A stretch of 64,000 bases of DNA. Source: Phaeobacter gallaeciensis DSM 26640 (GTDB taxonomy: Bacteria > Pseudomonadota > Alphaproteobacteria > Rhodobacterales > Rhodobacteraceae). The position numbers and the translations under genes were made by a program. Under the pieces are notes generated by a model. That model saw nothing but the letters and a program-made list of their open reading frames with translations, was not told the origin of the DNA and made no database searches. The stretch lies in the NCBI RefSeq assembly GCF_000511385.1, contig NC_023137.1, positions 2,549,001 to 2,613,000 of the forward strand, read 5' to 3'. This document shows positions 8,840 to 16,747 of this stretch, piece after piece. Every line of letters starts with the position of its first letter. Positions within the stretch are counted from its first letter, which is position 1.

Positions 8840-10320
8840 ACCAGCCTCCCGTCAAGCGCTGCGACGGCCATGCTGGCCTGTTCCACATCGTCAAAAGGCA
8901 GAACATCACTACCGACAATCTGACCGGTCTCATGTCCCTTGCCGCAGATCAGCAGGGCATCGCCCGCCCCCAGCGCATCAACGCCGCGCAGGATCGCCTC
9001 AGCCCGGTCGCCGACCTCCTTTGCGTCCGGCGCACCGCCTTTGACGGCCGCGCGGATCACCGCCGGATCCTCACTGCGGGGGTTGTCGTCGGTGACGATC
9101 ACCAGATCGGCGTTATCCTGCGCCGCCTGCCCCATCAGCGGGCGTTTGGCGGCATCACGGTCCCCCCCCGCGCCGACAATGGCCACCAAGCGGCCCAGCA
9201 CATGCGGGCGCAGCGCCCTGATCGCCGTGGCCACCGCATCGGGGGTATGGGCATAATCGACAAAGACCGTCGCGCCGTTTTCCCGCGTGGCCGCCAGTTG
9301 CATCCGCCCCCGCACAGTCTGAAGATGCGGCAGCGTCTCAAACACCGCCTGCGGATCCTCGCCGCTGGCAATCACCAGACCGCAGGCCAGCAGAATGTTT
9401 TCCGCCTGGAAACCCCCGATGAGGTTCAGCCGCGCCTGATAGGGTTTGTCGTGCCAGGTGAAGCGCATGTCCTGCCCGGAGGCATCATAGCGGGCACCCA
9501 CAAGGCTCAGATCACCCACACCACGCCCAACGGAGATCACCTCCTGCCCGCGTGCGGCGGCAACTGCGCGCATTTCCGCACCGCGCGGATCGTCGAGATT
9601 GATCACCGCAACGCCATCATCTGGCAGCACCCGGCGAAACAAACCTGCCTTGGCGGAAAAATAGGCCTCGAAACTCTCGTGATAATCAAGATGATCCTGG
9701 GTGAAATTGGTGAACCCTGCGGCAGCCAGATGCACGCCGTCCAGACGCCGCTGATCCAGCCCGTGAGACGAGGCCTCCATCGCGGCATGGGTGACCCCCG
9801 CAACCGCCGCCTGCGACAGCGCATCATGCAGGGTGACCGGTTCCGGTGTGGTGTGATTGAGCGGGTGGCTCCAGACGCCTTCCACGCCGGTGGTGCCAAG
9901 GTTCACCGCCTTATGGCCCAGTTCGACCCAGATCTGACGCACAAAGCTCGCTACCGAAGTCTTCCCATTGGTGCCGGTAACCGCCACCATGGTTTCCGGC
10001 TGCGCACCGAACCACAGGGCGGCCGCATAGGCCAGCGCCTGACGCGGATCTTCGACCACCACCAGCGCCACGGTCGACTCGCGCAACAGCTCCGCCACGA
10101 TCTGCGCCCCGGCTGCATCGGTCAGGATCGCCGCCGCCCCATTGCCAAGCGCGGCCGGTGTGAATTTCGCCCCATGCACCTGACTGCCCGGAAGGGCCGC
10201 AAACAGCCCGCCTTCGGTGACCTTGCGACTGTCCACGGCGATGCCATGGATCATCGGATCAACCCCACCACGGGCGGTCAGACCCAGCTGGCTCAGAGGA
10301 CGGTTTTCAATGGTGCTCAT
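8836..10320 (-). CDS. murE: UDP-N-acetylmuramoyl-L-alanyl-D-glutamate--2,6-diaminopimelate ligase
   Basis: Mur ligase of 494 aa that adds the third stem-peptide residue. VTGTNGKTSVASFV is the ATP loop, TQDHLDYHESFEAYF is the family motif, and the C-terminal TDDNPRSEDP contains DNPR, the signature of the meso-diaminopimelate-specific enzymes. Peptidoglycan of the usual Gram-negative type is therefore expected. It starts 15 bp after the ftsI stop and overlaps murF by 4 bp. Confidence 0.96.
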   Translation of the reverse strand: MSTIENRPLSQLGLTARGGVDPMIHGIAVDSRKVTEGGLFAALPGSQVHGAKFTPAALGNGAAAILTDAAGAQIVAELLRESTVALVVVEDPRQALAYAAALWFGAQPETMVAVTGTNGKTSVASFVRQIWVELGHKAVNLGTTGVEGVWSHPLNHTTPEPVTLHDALSQAAVAGVTHAAMEASSHGLDQRRLDGVHLAAAGFTNFTQDHLDYHESFEAYFSAKAGLFRRVLPDDGVAVINLDDPRGAEMRAVAAARGQEVISVGRGVGDLSLVGARYDASGQDMRFTWHDKPYQARLNLIGGFQAENILLACGLVIASGEDPQAVFETLPHLQTVRGRMQLAATRENGATVFVDYAHTPDAVATAIRALRPHVLGRLVAIVGAGGDRDAAKRPLMGQAAQDNADLVIVTDDNPRSEDPAVIRAAVKGGAPDAKEVGDRAEAILRGVDALGAGDALLICGKGHETGQIVGSDVLPFDDVEQASMAVAALDGRLV

Positions 10321-10335
10321 AGCAACCCCACCTGT

Positions 10336-12123
10336 TCAGTTTGAGGTGAGCGTTATAGCAGCAAGCCCATCGGGTTCAACTTGTGGCCTGAGCCCCAAAA
10401 GCGGCGCCACGCGACCGATCATTTCACCCGCGACAGGCACGGCTGTCCAGCCTGCGGTACGGCGCTCCTCACCATGAGCGATGACAGAGGGTTCATCCAG
10501 CGTCACCACCAGTACATATTTGGGATCATGGGCCGGGAACATGGCAGCAAAGGTGGCGATGACCTTGCTCTCGTAGTAACCGCCACGGGGTTTGGGCTTG
10601 TCAGCGGTGCCGGTTTTGCCGCCCACCTGATAGCCGGGCACCTCGCCAAAGCTGGCGGTCCCGCTGGTCACCACCTTGCGCAGCATGGCGCGGGCCTGGC
10701 TTGCGGCCTCCGGTGACATGACCCTGTGGCCCAGTTGTGGTCCCTTCTGGCGCAGGATGGTCGGAGCGACATATTGGCCACCATTGGCAATCGCCGCATA
10801 GCCCGCCGCCAAATGCATCGGGCTGGTGGACAGCCCATGCCCATAGGAAATCGTGACCGTGCTCAGCTCCCCCCATTTGCGGGGTTTCAGCGGTTTGCCG
10901 CCTGCCGCCTCGGCGATCTCAATCGGGGTGGGTTCGAACATGCCCATCGCGCGCAGGAAATCCTGCTGACGCTGCGCGCCGATCTGCAAGGCCAGACGCC
11001 CGGTGCCCCGGTTGGAGCTGTTGACGATAATGTCAGCAACACTCAGCTTGCCGTAGTTCTTGTTGTGAAACTCACCAATCGGGAAACGTCCGATCCGCAT
11101 TGGACCGGAGGTGTCGATAATGGTCTCCGAATTTACAATCCCCAGATTAACCGCCTGTGCTGCCGTGAAAATCTTGAAGGTCGAGCCGAGTTCATAGACC
11201 CCCTGCACCGCGCGGTTGAACAGCGGGCTTGTGGAGGGATCAAAGCCGGAGGTGGGCGGACGCGGGCGATCATTGGGATCGAAATCCGGCAGCGACACGA
11301 CGGAGATCACCTCGCCGGTGTGGACGTCCATCAGGATCGAGGTCGCCCCCTTGGCGTTCATCAGCTTCATGCCACCATAGAGCACCCGTTCGGAGGCAGC
11401 CTGTACCGTGAGGTCCAGCGACAATTGAAGGGGACGCCCACCGTTGGCCGGATCGCGCAGGTAATCGTCAAACTGCTTCTCGACACCTGCCACGCCGATC
11501 ACCTCGGCGGCGCTGACGCCTTCCTTGCCGAAACCGGCCCCACCCAGCACATGCGCCGCGACGCTGCCATTGGGATAAAGCCGCATCTCGCGGGGGCCAA
11601 ACAGCAGGCCGGGATCACCGATATCATGCACCGCCTGTTTCTGCTCGGGGCTGATTTTCTTCTTGATCCAGACAAACTTACGCTTACCGGTGAAGTCACT
11701 GACCAGCCGCTCCAGCTCCAGATCGGGGAAGATTTCAACCAGACGCTGCGCGGCCCCTTCCGGGTCCACCATCTGCGGCGGTTGGGCATAGAGCGAATGG
11801 GTTTCGAAGTTGGTCGCCAGAATGCGGCCTTTGCGGTCGACGATATCGGCGCGTTGCATGGCGATGGCGCTGCCCGGCGCGCTGGCGACTGGCTCGACCG
11901 GTTCGGAGGTGGCCAGCGTCGCCATACGCGCACCAATCGCGGTGAAGGCACAGAGGAAAAACATGCCCAGCACCAGCAGGCGCCCCTCAGCGCGCTGGCG
12001 GGATTGTGTCTGCATCTCCGCATGGCGCTGGCGCAGGTTTTCCCGTTCAATGGCGTCCGGGTTCTCCCCCCGCGCGCGCGCGGTCAGGATCCGGGCCAAG
12101 GGGCGCAGTGGCGTGCGGATCAT
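10336..12123 (-). CDS. ftsI: Septal peptidoglycan transpeptidase FtsI (penicillin-binding protein 3)
   Basis: Class B penicillin-binding protein of 595 aa. A single hydrophobic anchor lies near residues 46-66 (LLVLGMFFLCAFTAIGARMA), followed by the dimerisation domain and the transpeptidase domain with Ser-x-x-Lys in ELGSTFKIF, Ser-x-Asn in VNSSNRGTG, and Lys-Thr-Gly in VGGKTGTADKP. It partners with FtsW in septal wall synthesis. The start overlaps the ftsL stop by 4 bp. The basic cytoplasmic N-terminus of about 45 residues is somewhat long. Confidence 0.95.
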   Translation of the reverse strand: MIRTPLRPLARILTARARGENPDAIERENLRQRHAEMQTQSRQRAEGRLLVLGMFFLCAFTAIGARMATLATSEPVEPVASAPGSAIAMQRADIVDRKGRILATNFETHSLYAQPPQMVDPEGAAQRLVEIFPDLELERLVSDFTGKRKFVWIKKKISPEQKQAVHDIGDPGLLFGPREMRLYPNGSVAAHVLGGAGFGKEGVSAAEVIGVAGVEKQFDDYLRDPANGGRPLQLSLDLTVQAASERVLYGGMKLMNAKGATSILMDVHTGEVISVVSLPDFDPNDRPRPPTSGFDPSTSPLFNRAVQGVYELGSTFKIFTAAQAVNLGIVNSETIIDTSGPMRIGRFPIGEFHNKNYGKLSVADIIVNSSNRGTGRLALQIGAQRQQDFLRAMGMFEPTPIEIAEAAGGKPLKPRKWGELSTVTISYGHGLSTSPMHLAAGYAAIANGGQYVAPTILRQKGPQLGHRVMSPEAASQARAMLRKVVTSGTASFGEVPGYQVGGKTGTADKPKPRGGYYESKVIATFAAMFPAHDPKYVLVVTLDEPSVIAHGEERRTAGWTAVPVAGEMIGRVAPLLGLRPQVEPDGLAAITLTSN

Positions 12124-12494
12124 GGCTGCGTCCCTGTTGCGGTCTGTCCATTGGCGCCGAGTGAGGAGACCTCAACCCCGTTGGTGAAATCCAGCAGCTC
12201 ATCCTCCTGCGGGGGATAGGCGACCTCATCCACACGGCCAAATTGTTCCGGGCGCAGCGGCAGCAGGCTGAGACGATCAAAGTTCAGCTCCGCCAGTTCG
12301 CGCAGCCGGTCCGGGCGGTTAAGATAGGCCCATTCGGCGCGCAACACACTGAGCCGGACCTGCGACGCACCGATCTGGCGTTGCAGGCTGCGGGTCTCCT
12401 TCAGCACCTGCTGGGTGGTGTAATTCTCGCGGTAAGCCCAGAACGCCAACCCAAAGACAGCCAGGCAGGTGGCGATATAAAGCAGCGTCTTCAT
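12120..12494 (-). CDS. ftsL: Cell division protein FtsL-like
   Basis: Small bitopic membrane protein of 124 aa. One transmembrane helix at about residues 3-20 ([18 protein letters not shown]) is followed by a heptad-like coiled coil ([38 protein letters not shown]), the normal FtsL build. FtsL bridges FtsB/FtsQ with FtsW-FtsI at the septum. Identification rests on topology and position: it overlaps rsmH and ftsI by 4 bp each, exactly where ftsL sits in dcw clusters. The C-terminal 40 residues are a poorly conserved periplasmic tail. Confidence 0.85.
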   Translation of the reverse strand: MKTLLYIATCLAVFGLAFWAYRENYTTQQVLKETRSLQRQIGASQVRLSVLRAEWAYLNRPDRLRELAELNFDRLSLLPLRPEQFGRVDEVAYPPQEDELLDFTNGVEVSSLGANGQTATGTQP

Positions 12495-13498
12495 GAGCGT
12501 TTGTCTCTCCCCTGTGCCTGCTTCAGTTGGGGCATGCCGATATCTTTGGCGCTAATCGCAATCGGCGCCGCCTCGGTGCGGCGTCCGACCCGCAGACGGG
12601 CGGAGCGGGAGCGCGGGTTTTCGGCCAGTTCCTCATCATCCGGGCCCACCGCCTTGCGGGTGACCAGTGTGAATTGCGAGGGGGTTTCCTCTACCTCAGG
12701 CGCGTAGCGATTGGCGCGGCCTGTCTTACCCGCACGATGCTGGAAGAAGCGCTTAACCATCCGGTCTTCAATGGAATGGAAGGTGACCACGGCCAACAGC
12801 CCACCGGGCTTCAGCGCGCGTTCCGCCGCCAGAAGCCCCTCGAACAGCTCTTCATATTCGGCGTTCACCGCGATGCGCAGCCCCTGGAAGCTGCGGGTGG
12901 CGGGGTGTGACTGACCGGGTTTGGAGCGCGGCAGGCAACCCTCGATGATGCCAGCCAGTTGCAGCGTGGTGGTGATCGGCGCCTCAGTGCGGGCCTTCAC
13001 GATGGCGCGGGCGATACGGCGGCTGGCGCGTTCCTCTCCAAAGAGGAACAGGATATCCGCCAGAGCGGCCTCGTCCAGCTCCGCAACCAGATCGGCGGCT
13101 GAGGGGCCATCCTGCGACATCCGCATATCCAGCGGTCCATCGCGCATGAAAGAAAAACCGCGTTCGGCCAGATCCAGCTGCATGGAGGAGACGCCAAGGT
13201 CTAGCACCACGCCATCGAGATCCTGCGCATAGTCATCCATACGGGAGAAAACACCCTGTTGCAGGCTCAGGCGGCCCGCGTAATCGCCGATCCAGCCTTC
13301 GGCCATTTCAAAGGCCAGCGGATCGCGGTCAACGCCAATGACATGATCCGCGCCCGCCTCCAGCAGGCCACGGCTGTAGCCCCCGGCCCCGAAGGTGCCA
13401 TCAAGCCAGCGCCCGGTGACCGGCGCCACCGCTTTCAACAGCGGACGCAGAAGAACCGGTACGTGAGGACCGGTTGAGGTTGGGCGGTCCGTTGTCAT
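12491..13498 (-). CDS. rsmH: 16S rRNA (cytosine1402-N4)-methyltransferase
   Basis: SAM-dependent methyltransferase (MraW/RsmH) of 335 aa that modifies C1402 in the ribosomal P site. It has [26 protein letters not shown] (SAM loop), [28 protein letters not shown] and the C-terminal [13 protein letters not shown] motif. It starts 3 bp after the mraZ stop and overlaps ftsL by 4 bp. Confidence 0.96.
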   Translation of the reverse strand: MTTDRPTSTGPHVPVLLRPLLKAVAPVTGRWLDGTFGAGGYSRGLLEAGADHVIGVDRDPLAFEMAEGWIGDYAGRLSLQQGVFSRMDDYAQDLDGVVLDLGVSSMQLDLAERGFSFMRDGPLDMRMSQDGPSAADLVAELDEAALADILFLFGEERASRRIARAIVKARTEAPITTTLQLAGIIEGCLPRSKPGQSHPATRSFQGLRIAVNAEYEELFEGLLAAERALKPGGLLAVVTFHSIEDRMVKRFFQHRAGKTGRANRYAPEVEETPSQFTLVTRKAVGPDDEELAENPRSRSARLRVGRRTEAAPIAISAKDIGMPQLKQAQGRDKRS

Positions 13499-13501
13499 GG
13501 A

Positions 13502-14005
13502 TCAAGCGCCTCCGGCGCCGTCGAGGAGTTCCATCGGGTCGAAGTCCTCAGGCAGATCATCCATCCACTCCTCAGATTTCGCCAGCTCTTCCTCTTCATA
13601 GGTTTCAGGCTTCCAGATCTGGAAGGTATCGCCAGCGGCAATGAAGAATGCCTCAGCCTCCAGATCGATCTTGTTGCGCAGTTTGGCAGGCAGCACCAGG
13701 CGCCCGGTCTCATCCACATTTGTCGGGAAGGACTGACCATGGAACATGCGCTGCAACATTTTGCGCGGCATTGAGCCTCGCGGCAAGGCATCGATTTTGG
13801 CGTCTACTTCCTCGATCGCCTCCATCGTGTAACATTCCAGGAAATTGCGGCGCTGGTCGCCATAGACGATGACCAGTTCGGGGTTGCTGCCGGATTGCCA
13901 GTTGGGATCGCCCGCTTCCAGAACACGGCGAAAGGAGGCCGGAATCGAGACCCGCCCCTTTGTATCCACCTTGTGGTGGCTTTCACCTCTGAACCTACGG
14001 CCCAA
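13502..14005 (-). CDS. mraZ: MraZ, AbrB-fold transcriptional regulator of the dcw cluster
   Basis: A 167-aa protein with two MraZ (SpoVT/AbrB-like) repeats. Repeat one includes RFRGESHHKVDTKGRVSIPASFR, and repeat two SFPTNVDETGRLVLPAKLRNKI; both contain the D-x-x-GR motif. MraZ forms ring oligomers and represses the dcw operon in E. coli. The start is TTG at 14003-14005, with AAGGGA about 10 nt upstream; no in-frame ATG fits better. The proposed operator is the TGGG box array at 14624-14694, separated by an unusually long leader. Confidence 0.93.
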   Translation of the reverse strand: MGRRFRGESHHKVDTKGRVSIPASFRRVLEAGDPNWQSGSNPELVIVYGDQRRNFLECYTMEAIEEVDAKIDALPRGSMPRKMLQRMFHGQSFPTNVDETGRLVLPAKLRNKIDLEAEAFFIAAGDTFQIWKPETYEEEELAKSEEWMDDLPEDFDPMELLDGAGGA

Positions 14006-14623
14006 TCTATCGTCCCTTTTTCAGCGTCCCTCGTGCCGAAGCTACCCCCAGAAGCAAAAGGGGCGGGCTGATCTGCTGCCACTGATCAACCCGCCTCCCT
14101 AATCCCGACATGCGGGGTGTCCGACTGCGCGCGCCACCTGGGGGGATGTCTGCTCGCTCGCGCGCCGGATCTCTCTATTTTCGATGAAAGCGAAGGCCTG
14201 TATGAAACCTGCTTCTTAGTAGTCTTGGTTGGGGTCGTTTGGTGCCCCTGCTCTTCGTCTCATTCGATGAATTAGGGATACTATGGGAATACATGGGCGA
14301 CAACTGTTTTTTATAGACCCTCCTGCCGCATATCGATAATGCCGCGCCGATTCTACGGACAAGAATCGATGATATCCCCAGAAGTAGATTAAGATAGCGC
14401 AAAACCCACTACATATAGGTGCAATTTTGCACTCCAAAAAAGTACCATGATTTCCCAAAAATTTTGGAAGCGCACCTGAAGAAACAATGCGTTCCCTCTC
14501 CGTTCGCGCAACTCTATCCGTGCCGGACATTCAAAACGGCCTGATTTGGCCGATATCACCGAATAACCACACCGTGAGGGCACAGTGATTCGGAACAGCG
14601 GTGGCTAAGCGTGCTCACGCTCG
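14006..14623 (-). ncRNA. Long 5' leader of the dcw mRNA, UpsM-like sRNA candidate
   Basis: This gap of more than 600 bp on the mraZ side has no protein-coding frame I would support and is more AT-rich than its surroundings. It sits between the TGGG boxes and mraZ. It contains short inverted repeats (CCGAAT/ATTCGG around 14543-14590, GTGCAA-TT-TTGCAC at 14419-14432, GATTCT/AGAATC near 14350) and ends in the terminator-like hairpin at 14056-14095. In Rhodobacter sphaeroides the dcw cluster is preceded by an extended leader that yields the sRNA UpsM by partial termination. Position and architecture match; sequence homology was not tested. Confidence 0.5.
14056..14095 (-). terminator. Terminator/attenuator hairpin in the mraZ leader
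   Basis: Minus-strand 12-bp stem GGCGGGTTGATC / GATCAGCCCGCC with one C-A mismatch, a 10-nt loop, then CCTTTTGC. It lies about 50 bp before the mraZ start codon, so it would terminate part of the transcripts coming from the upstream promoter. Confidence 0.6.
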
Positions 14624-14694
14624 CCCATAAACTCCCACAGGCCCCATGAATTCCCATGGCTCCCATAATTTCCCAGACAACCCATGAGCGCCCA
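14624..14694 (-). promoter_or_regulatory. Array of eight TGGG boxes (proposed MraZ operator)
   Basis: On the plus strand CCCA starts at 14624, 14634, 14643, 14653, 14662, 14672, 14681 and 14691, giving spacings of 10, 9, 10, 9, 10, 9, 10. Read towards mraZ these are TGGG direct repeats. E. coli MraZ binds TGGGN direct repeats separated by 5-nt spacers upstream of its own operon. The number of boxes is higher than usually described. Binding is inferred. Confidence 0.7.
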
Positions 14695-14750
14695 ACGCCA
14701 GCCCGACGATCGGGCTGATGTGAGACCCGACAAAAAGACTTGCGGGTGAA

Positions 14751-14771
14751 ACCGGCCTTCGGCAGGCCGGT
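14751..14771 (-). terminator. Hairpin after mrp (probable terminator)
   Basis: Stem ACCGGCC/GGCCGGT with a 7-nt loop about 20 bp past the mrp stop, followed on the minus strand by TTTC and further on by TTTTT. A second palindrome GCCCGA-CGA-TCGGGC is at 14701-14715. Confidence 0.5.
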
Positions 14772-14793
14772 CGCTGGGCGGTCAGGTACAGTG

Positions 14794-15864
14794 TCAGGCC
14801 ATACCGCCCCGGATCAGCCCTTCGGCCATTTTGGCATAGGCCTGCGCTATGGGCCCCTCACCGGCTGCAATGGGCGTACCATTGTCGCCCGCCAACCGGG
14901 TCTCTAGATCAATCGGCAACGCCCCCAACAACGGCACGCCAAGGCGCTCAGCCTCAGCCGCGACGCCACCATGACCGAAGATGTGGTGCTCGCCACCGCA
15001 GTCCGGGCAGGCAAAGAAGGACATATTCTCAATGAGACCCAGGACGGGGGTCTTGAGAGTGTTGAACATGTCGAGCGCTTTGCGCGCATCCAGGAGCGCC
15101 ACATCCTGCGGCGTGGAGACCACGATGGCACCGGACAGTTCTGCCTTGGTGCAGAGGGTCAGCTGCACATCGCCGGTGCCGGGTGGAAGATCCACGATCA
15201 GCACGTCGAGTTCACCCCAGTTCACCTGCCCCAGCATCTGCTGCAACGCGCCCATCAGCATCGGGCCGCGCCAGACCACGGCCTTGGCTTCATCCACCAT
15301 AAACCCAATCGACATCAAGGTGACGCCATGGGCATGCAACGGTTCAATGACTTTGCCGTCGGGGCTGGCGGGGCGGCCACTGGCGCCCATCATGCGCGGC
15401 TGGCTCGGTCCATATATATCCGCATCCAGCAGCCCCACCTTGCGGCCCTGCCGCGTCAGGGCCACGGCGAGATTGGCGCTGACTGTGGATTTGCCCACGC
15501 CGCCCTTGCCGGAACCGACCGCGAGGATGCGTTTGACACCGCTGGGTTTCAGCGGCCCCTGTTGCGGTTTTGGATGACCGCCCAGCTTCAGGGTCGGTGC
15601 CGGTTTGGCTGCCGCATCAGCATGGGCGGTCAGTGCCGCAGAGACACTGTCTACCCCCGGCAAGGCCAGAACAGTGGCCTCAGCCGCGCGGCGCAGCGGC
15701 TCCATCTGAGCGGCGATCTGCGGATTGGGGGCCTCGATCACGAAACTGACCCGCCCGCCATCAACCATCACCGCGCGCAGCATGTCGCGCGAGACCAGCG
15801 TGCCGCCATCGGGCAGCTGCAGCCGCGCAAGGGCGTCGCGAATCTCTTCCTGGGTGGGGGGCAT
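14794..15864 (-). CDS. mrp: Mrp/ApbC-family iron-sulfur cluster carrier ATPase
   Basis: A 356-aa P-loop protein that binds and transfers Fe-S clusters. It has an N-terminal MIP18-like domain (about 1-90, EEIRDALARLQLPDGGTLVS), the deviant Walker A AVGSGKGGVGKST (about 118-130), DADIYGPSQPRMMG, DLPPGTGDVQL and the cluster-binding CPDC near the C-terminus. The start MPPTQEEIRD is chosen because the 20 codons upstream encode an unrelated hydrophobic segment. Confidence 0.92.
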   Translation of the reverse strand: MPPTQEEIRDALARLQLPDGGTLVSRDMLRAVMVDGGRVSFVIEAPNPQIAAQMEPLRRAAEATVLALPGVDSVSAALTAHADAAAKPAPTLKLGGHPKPQQGPLKPSGVKRILAVGSGKGGVGKSTVSANLAVALTRQGRKVGLLDADIYGPSQPRMMGASGRPASPDGKVIEPLHAHGVTLMSIGFMVDEAKAVVWRGPMLMGALQQMLGQVNWGELDVLIVDLPPGTGDVQLTLCTKAELSGAIVVSTPQDVALLDARKALDMFNTLKTPVLGLIENMSFFACPDCGGEHHIFGHGGVAAEAERLGVPLLGALPIDLETRLAGDNGTPIAAGEGPIAQAYAKMAEGLIRGGMA

Positions 15865-16096
15865 GGCCGGTCTCCTCATGGTTTCCAGCCATATAAGACC
15901 TGCGGCGACCAAGCCCAAGGCCACATTGCGCTGTCAGGCAGAGCCGATTCCGAAAGATGCCACGGCGCGCTGGTTCATTCCTCGCCCGATTTTTCAGCGC
16001 CCGGCCCCTCCATGATGCATAACTCAGCAGGATCAACCCCGTTTCCCTTAGGAAACCCATGCATTTGCTGCATAGCAGAAATGCCCCTTTCAGGGA

Positions 16097-16122
16097 TTGT
16101 GCGCTCGCAGCATTATCATATT
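16097..16122 (+). promoter_or_regulatory. Candidate heat-shock-type (RpoH) promoter for the DUF1127 gene
   Basis: TTGTGC (16097-16102) and TCATATT (16116-16122), 13 bp apart, loosely fit the sigma-32 pattern (CTTG ... CCATNT) about 60 bp before the start codon. In R. sphaeroides the homologous DUF1127/CcsR locus is transcribed by RpoHI/RpoHII. The match here is imperfect. Confidence 0.35.
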
Positions 16123-16183
16123 TATGGGGTCAAGCGAGGCCGGGAACGGCCAGACACACACATAGACGTTAAGGACAACACCG

Positions 16184-16402
16184 ATGGCCGCTGTTGATAA
16201 TATGACAACCCGTAAAGGCGCTCTGGCCTTCAGCCCGCGCGCCGTGTTTGACGAACTGAAAGGCAAGATTGCACGCTACCGCCTGTACCGCCAGACCATC
16301 AATGAGCTGTCGACGCTCTCTGGTCGCGAGCTGGCGGATCTGGGGCTGAGCCGCTCCATGCTGCGCAGCGTTGCCTATGAGGCCGCTTACGGCACGAAAT
16401 AA
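16184..16402 (+). CDS. Small DUF1127 (YjiS-like) protein, probable CcaF1 homologue
   Basis: A 72-aa basic protein. Its C-terminal half, KIARYRLYRQTINELSTLSGRELADLGLSRSML, is the Arg-rich DUF1127 domain. In R. sphaeroides the DUF1127 protein encoded just before the CcsR sRNAs (CcaF1, formerly RSP_6037) binds RNA and affects sRNA maturation. This gene has the same arrangement: it is followed within 10 bp by four hairpins with CCTCCTCCC loops. AAGGA lies 8 nt before the ATG. Confidence 0.88.
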   Translation: MAAVDNMTTRKGALAFSPRAVFDELKGKIARYRLYRQTINELSTLSGRELADLGLSRSMLRSVAYEAAYGTK

Positions 16403-16408
16403 AGAGTT

Positions 16409-16593
16409 CAGGCTCTCTTCTCCTCCTCCCTTGAGGGCCTGTAATCGCGGTGACATCCTCCTCCTCCCTGATGTCACCGCACCCTATACCGGCGTTATAG
16501 CCGGATCCTGATACACCATGCCTCCTCCTCCCTGATGGTATGGTGTTGCACAGAACGGCGGTGCCCTCCTCCTCCCTGGCACCGCCGTTTTTT
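16409..16593 (+). ncRNA. Four-hairpin CcsR/cuckoo-type sRNA array
   Basis: Four stem-loops each display a CCTCCTCCC-type anti-Shine-Dalgarno loop. Hairpin 1: 16409-16441 (CAGGCTCTC/GAGGGCCTG). Hairpin 2: 16447-16480 (perfect 10-bp stem GCGGTGACAT). Hairpin 3: 16513-16546 (ACACCAT/ATGGTGT). Hairpin 4: 16554-16589 (perfect 12-bp stem AACGGCGGTGCC) followed by six Ts, so it is also the terminator. A CCGGC/GCCGG hairpin without the motif lies between 2 and 3. The stems differ in sequence while the loops are nearly identical, which shows selection on loop and structure. This is the layout of CcsR1-4 behind a DUF1127 gene. Confidence 0.85.
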
Positions 16594-16640
16594 GTGCCTG
16601 ATGCTCTACGCCGCAGTCCCTTCCACTGATCACCGGACGC

Positions 16641-16669
16641 AAAAAGGGCGCCGACAGAGTGTCGACGCC
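16641..16669 (-). terminator. Intrinsic terminator after uvrD
   Basis: Minus strand: GGCGTCGACA-CTC-TGTCGGCGCC (one mismatch) followed by CTTTTTG, about 80 bp past the uvrD stop. Confidence 0.75.
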
Positions 16670-16747
16670 TGATCTGCTAGTCAGCCCACTCCTGAGGGCG
16701 ACATATATGTGTGCCCTATGGCTGTAACGGCGCCCCAAATGACCGGG

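Noticed and set aside
8932..12219. Long plus-strand open frames opposite murE and ftsI
   Set aside because: They lie fully antisense to intact, well-recognised genes and have no family motifs or ribosome binding sites.
14175..14583. Short minus-strand frames in the mraZ leader as a possible gene
   Set aside because: Codon use and composition differ from the neighbours, no homology, and the position fits a regulatory leader.
14006..14790. RNase P RNA upstream of mraZ
   Set aside because: I looked for the conserved GAGGAAAGTCCGG block and its complement; neither is present.
16169..16477. Minus-strand frame over the DUF1127 gene and first hairpins
   Set aside because: The plus-strand DUF1127 protein is clearly recognisable and the hairpins explain the rest.
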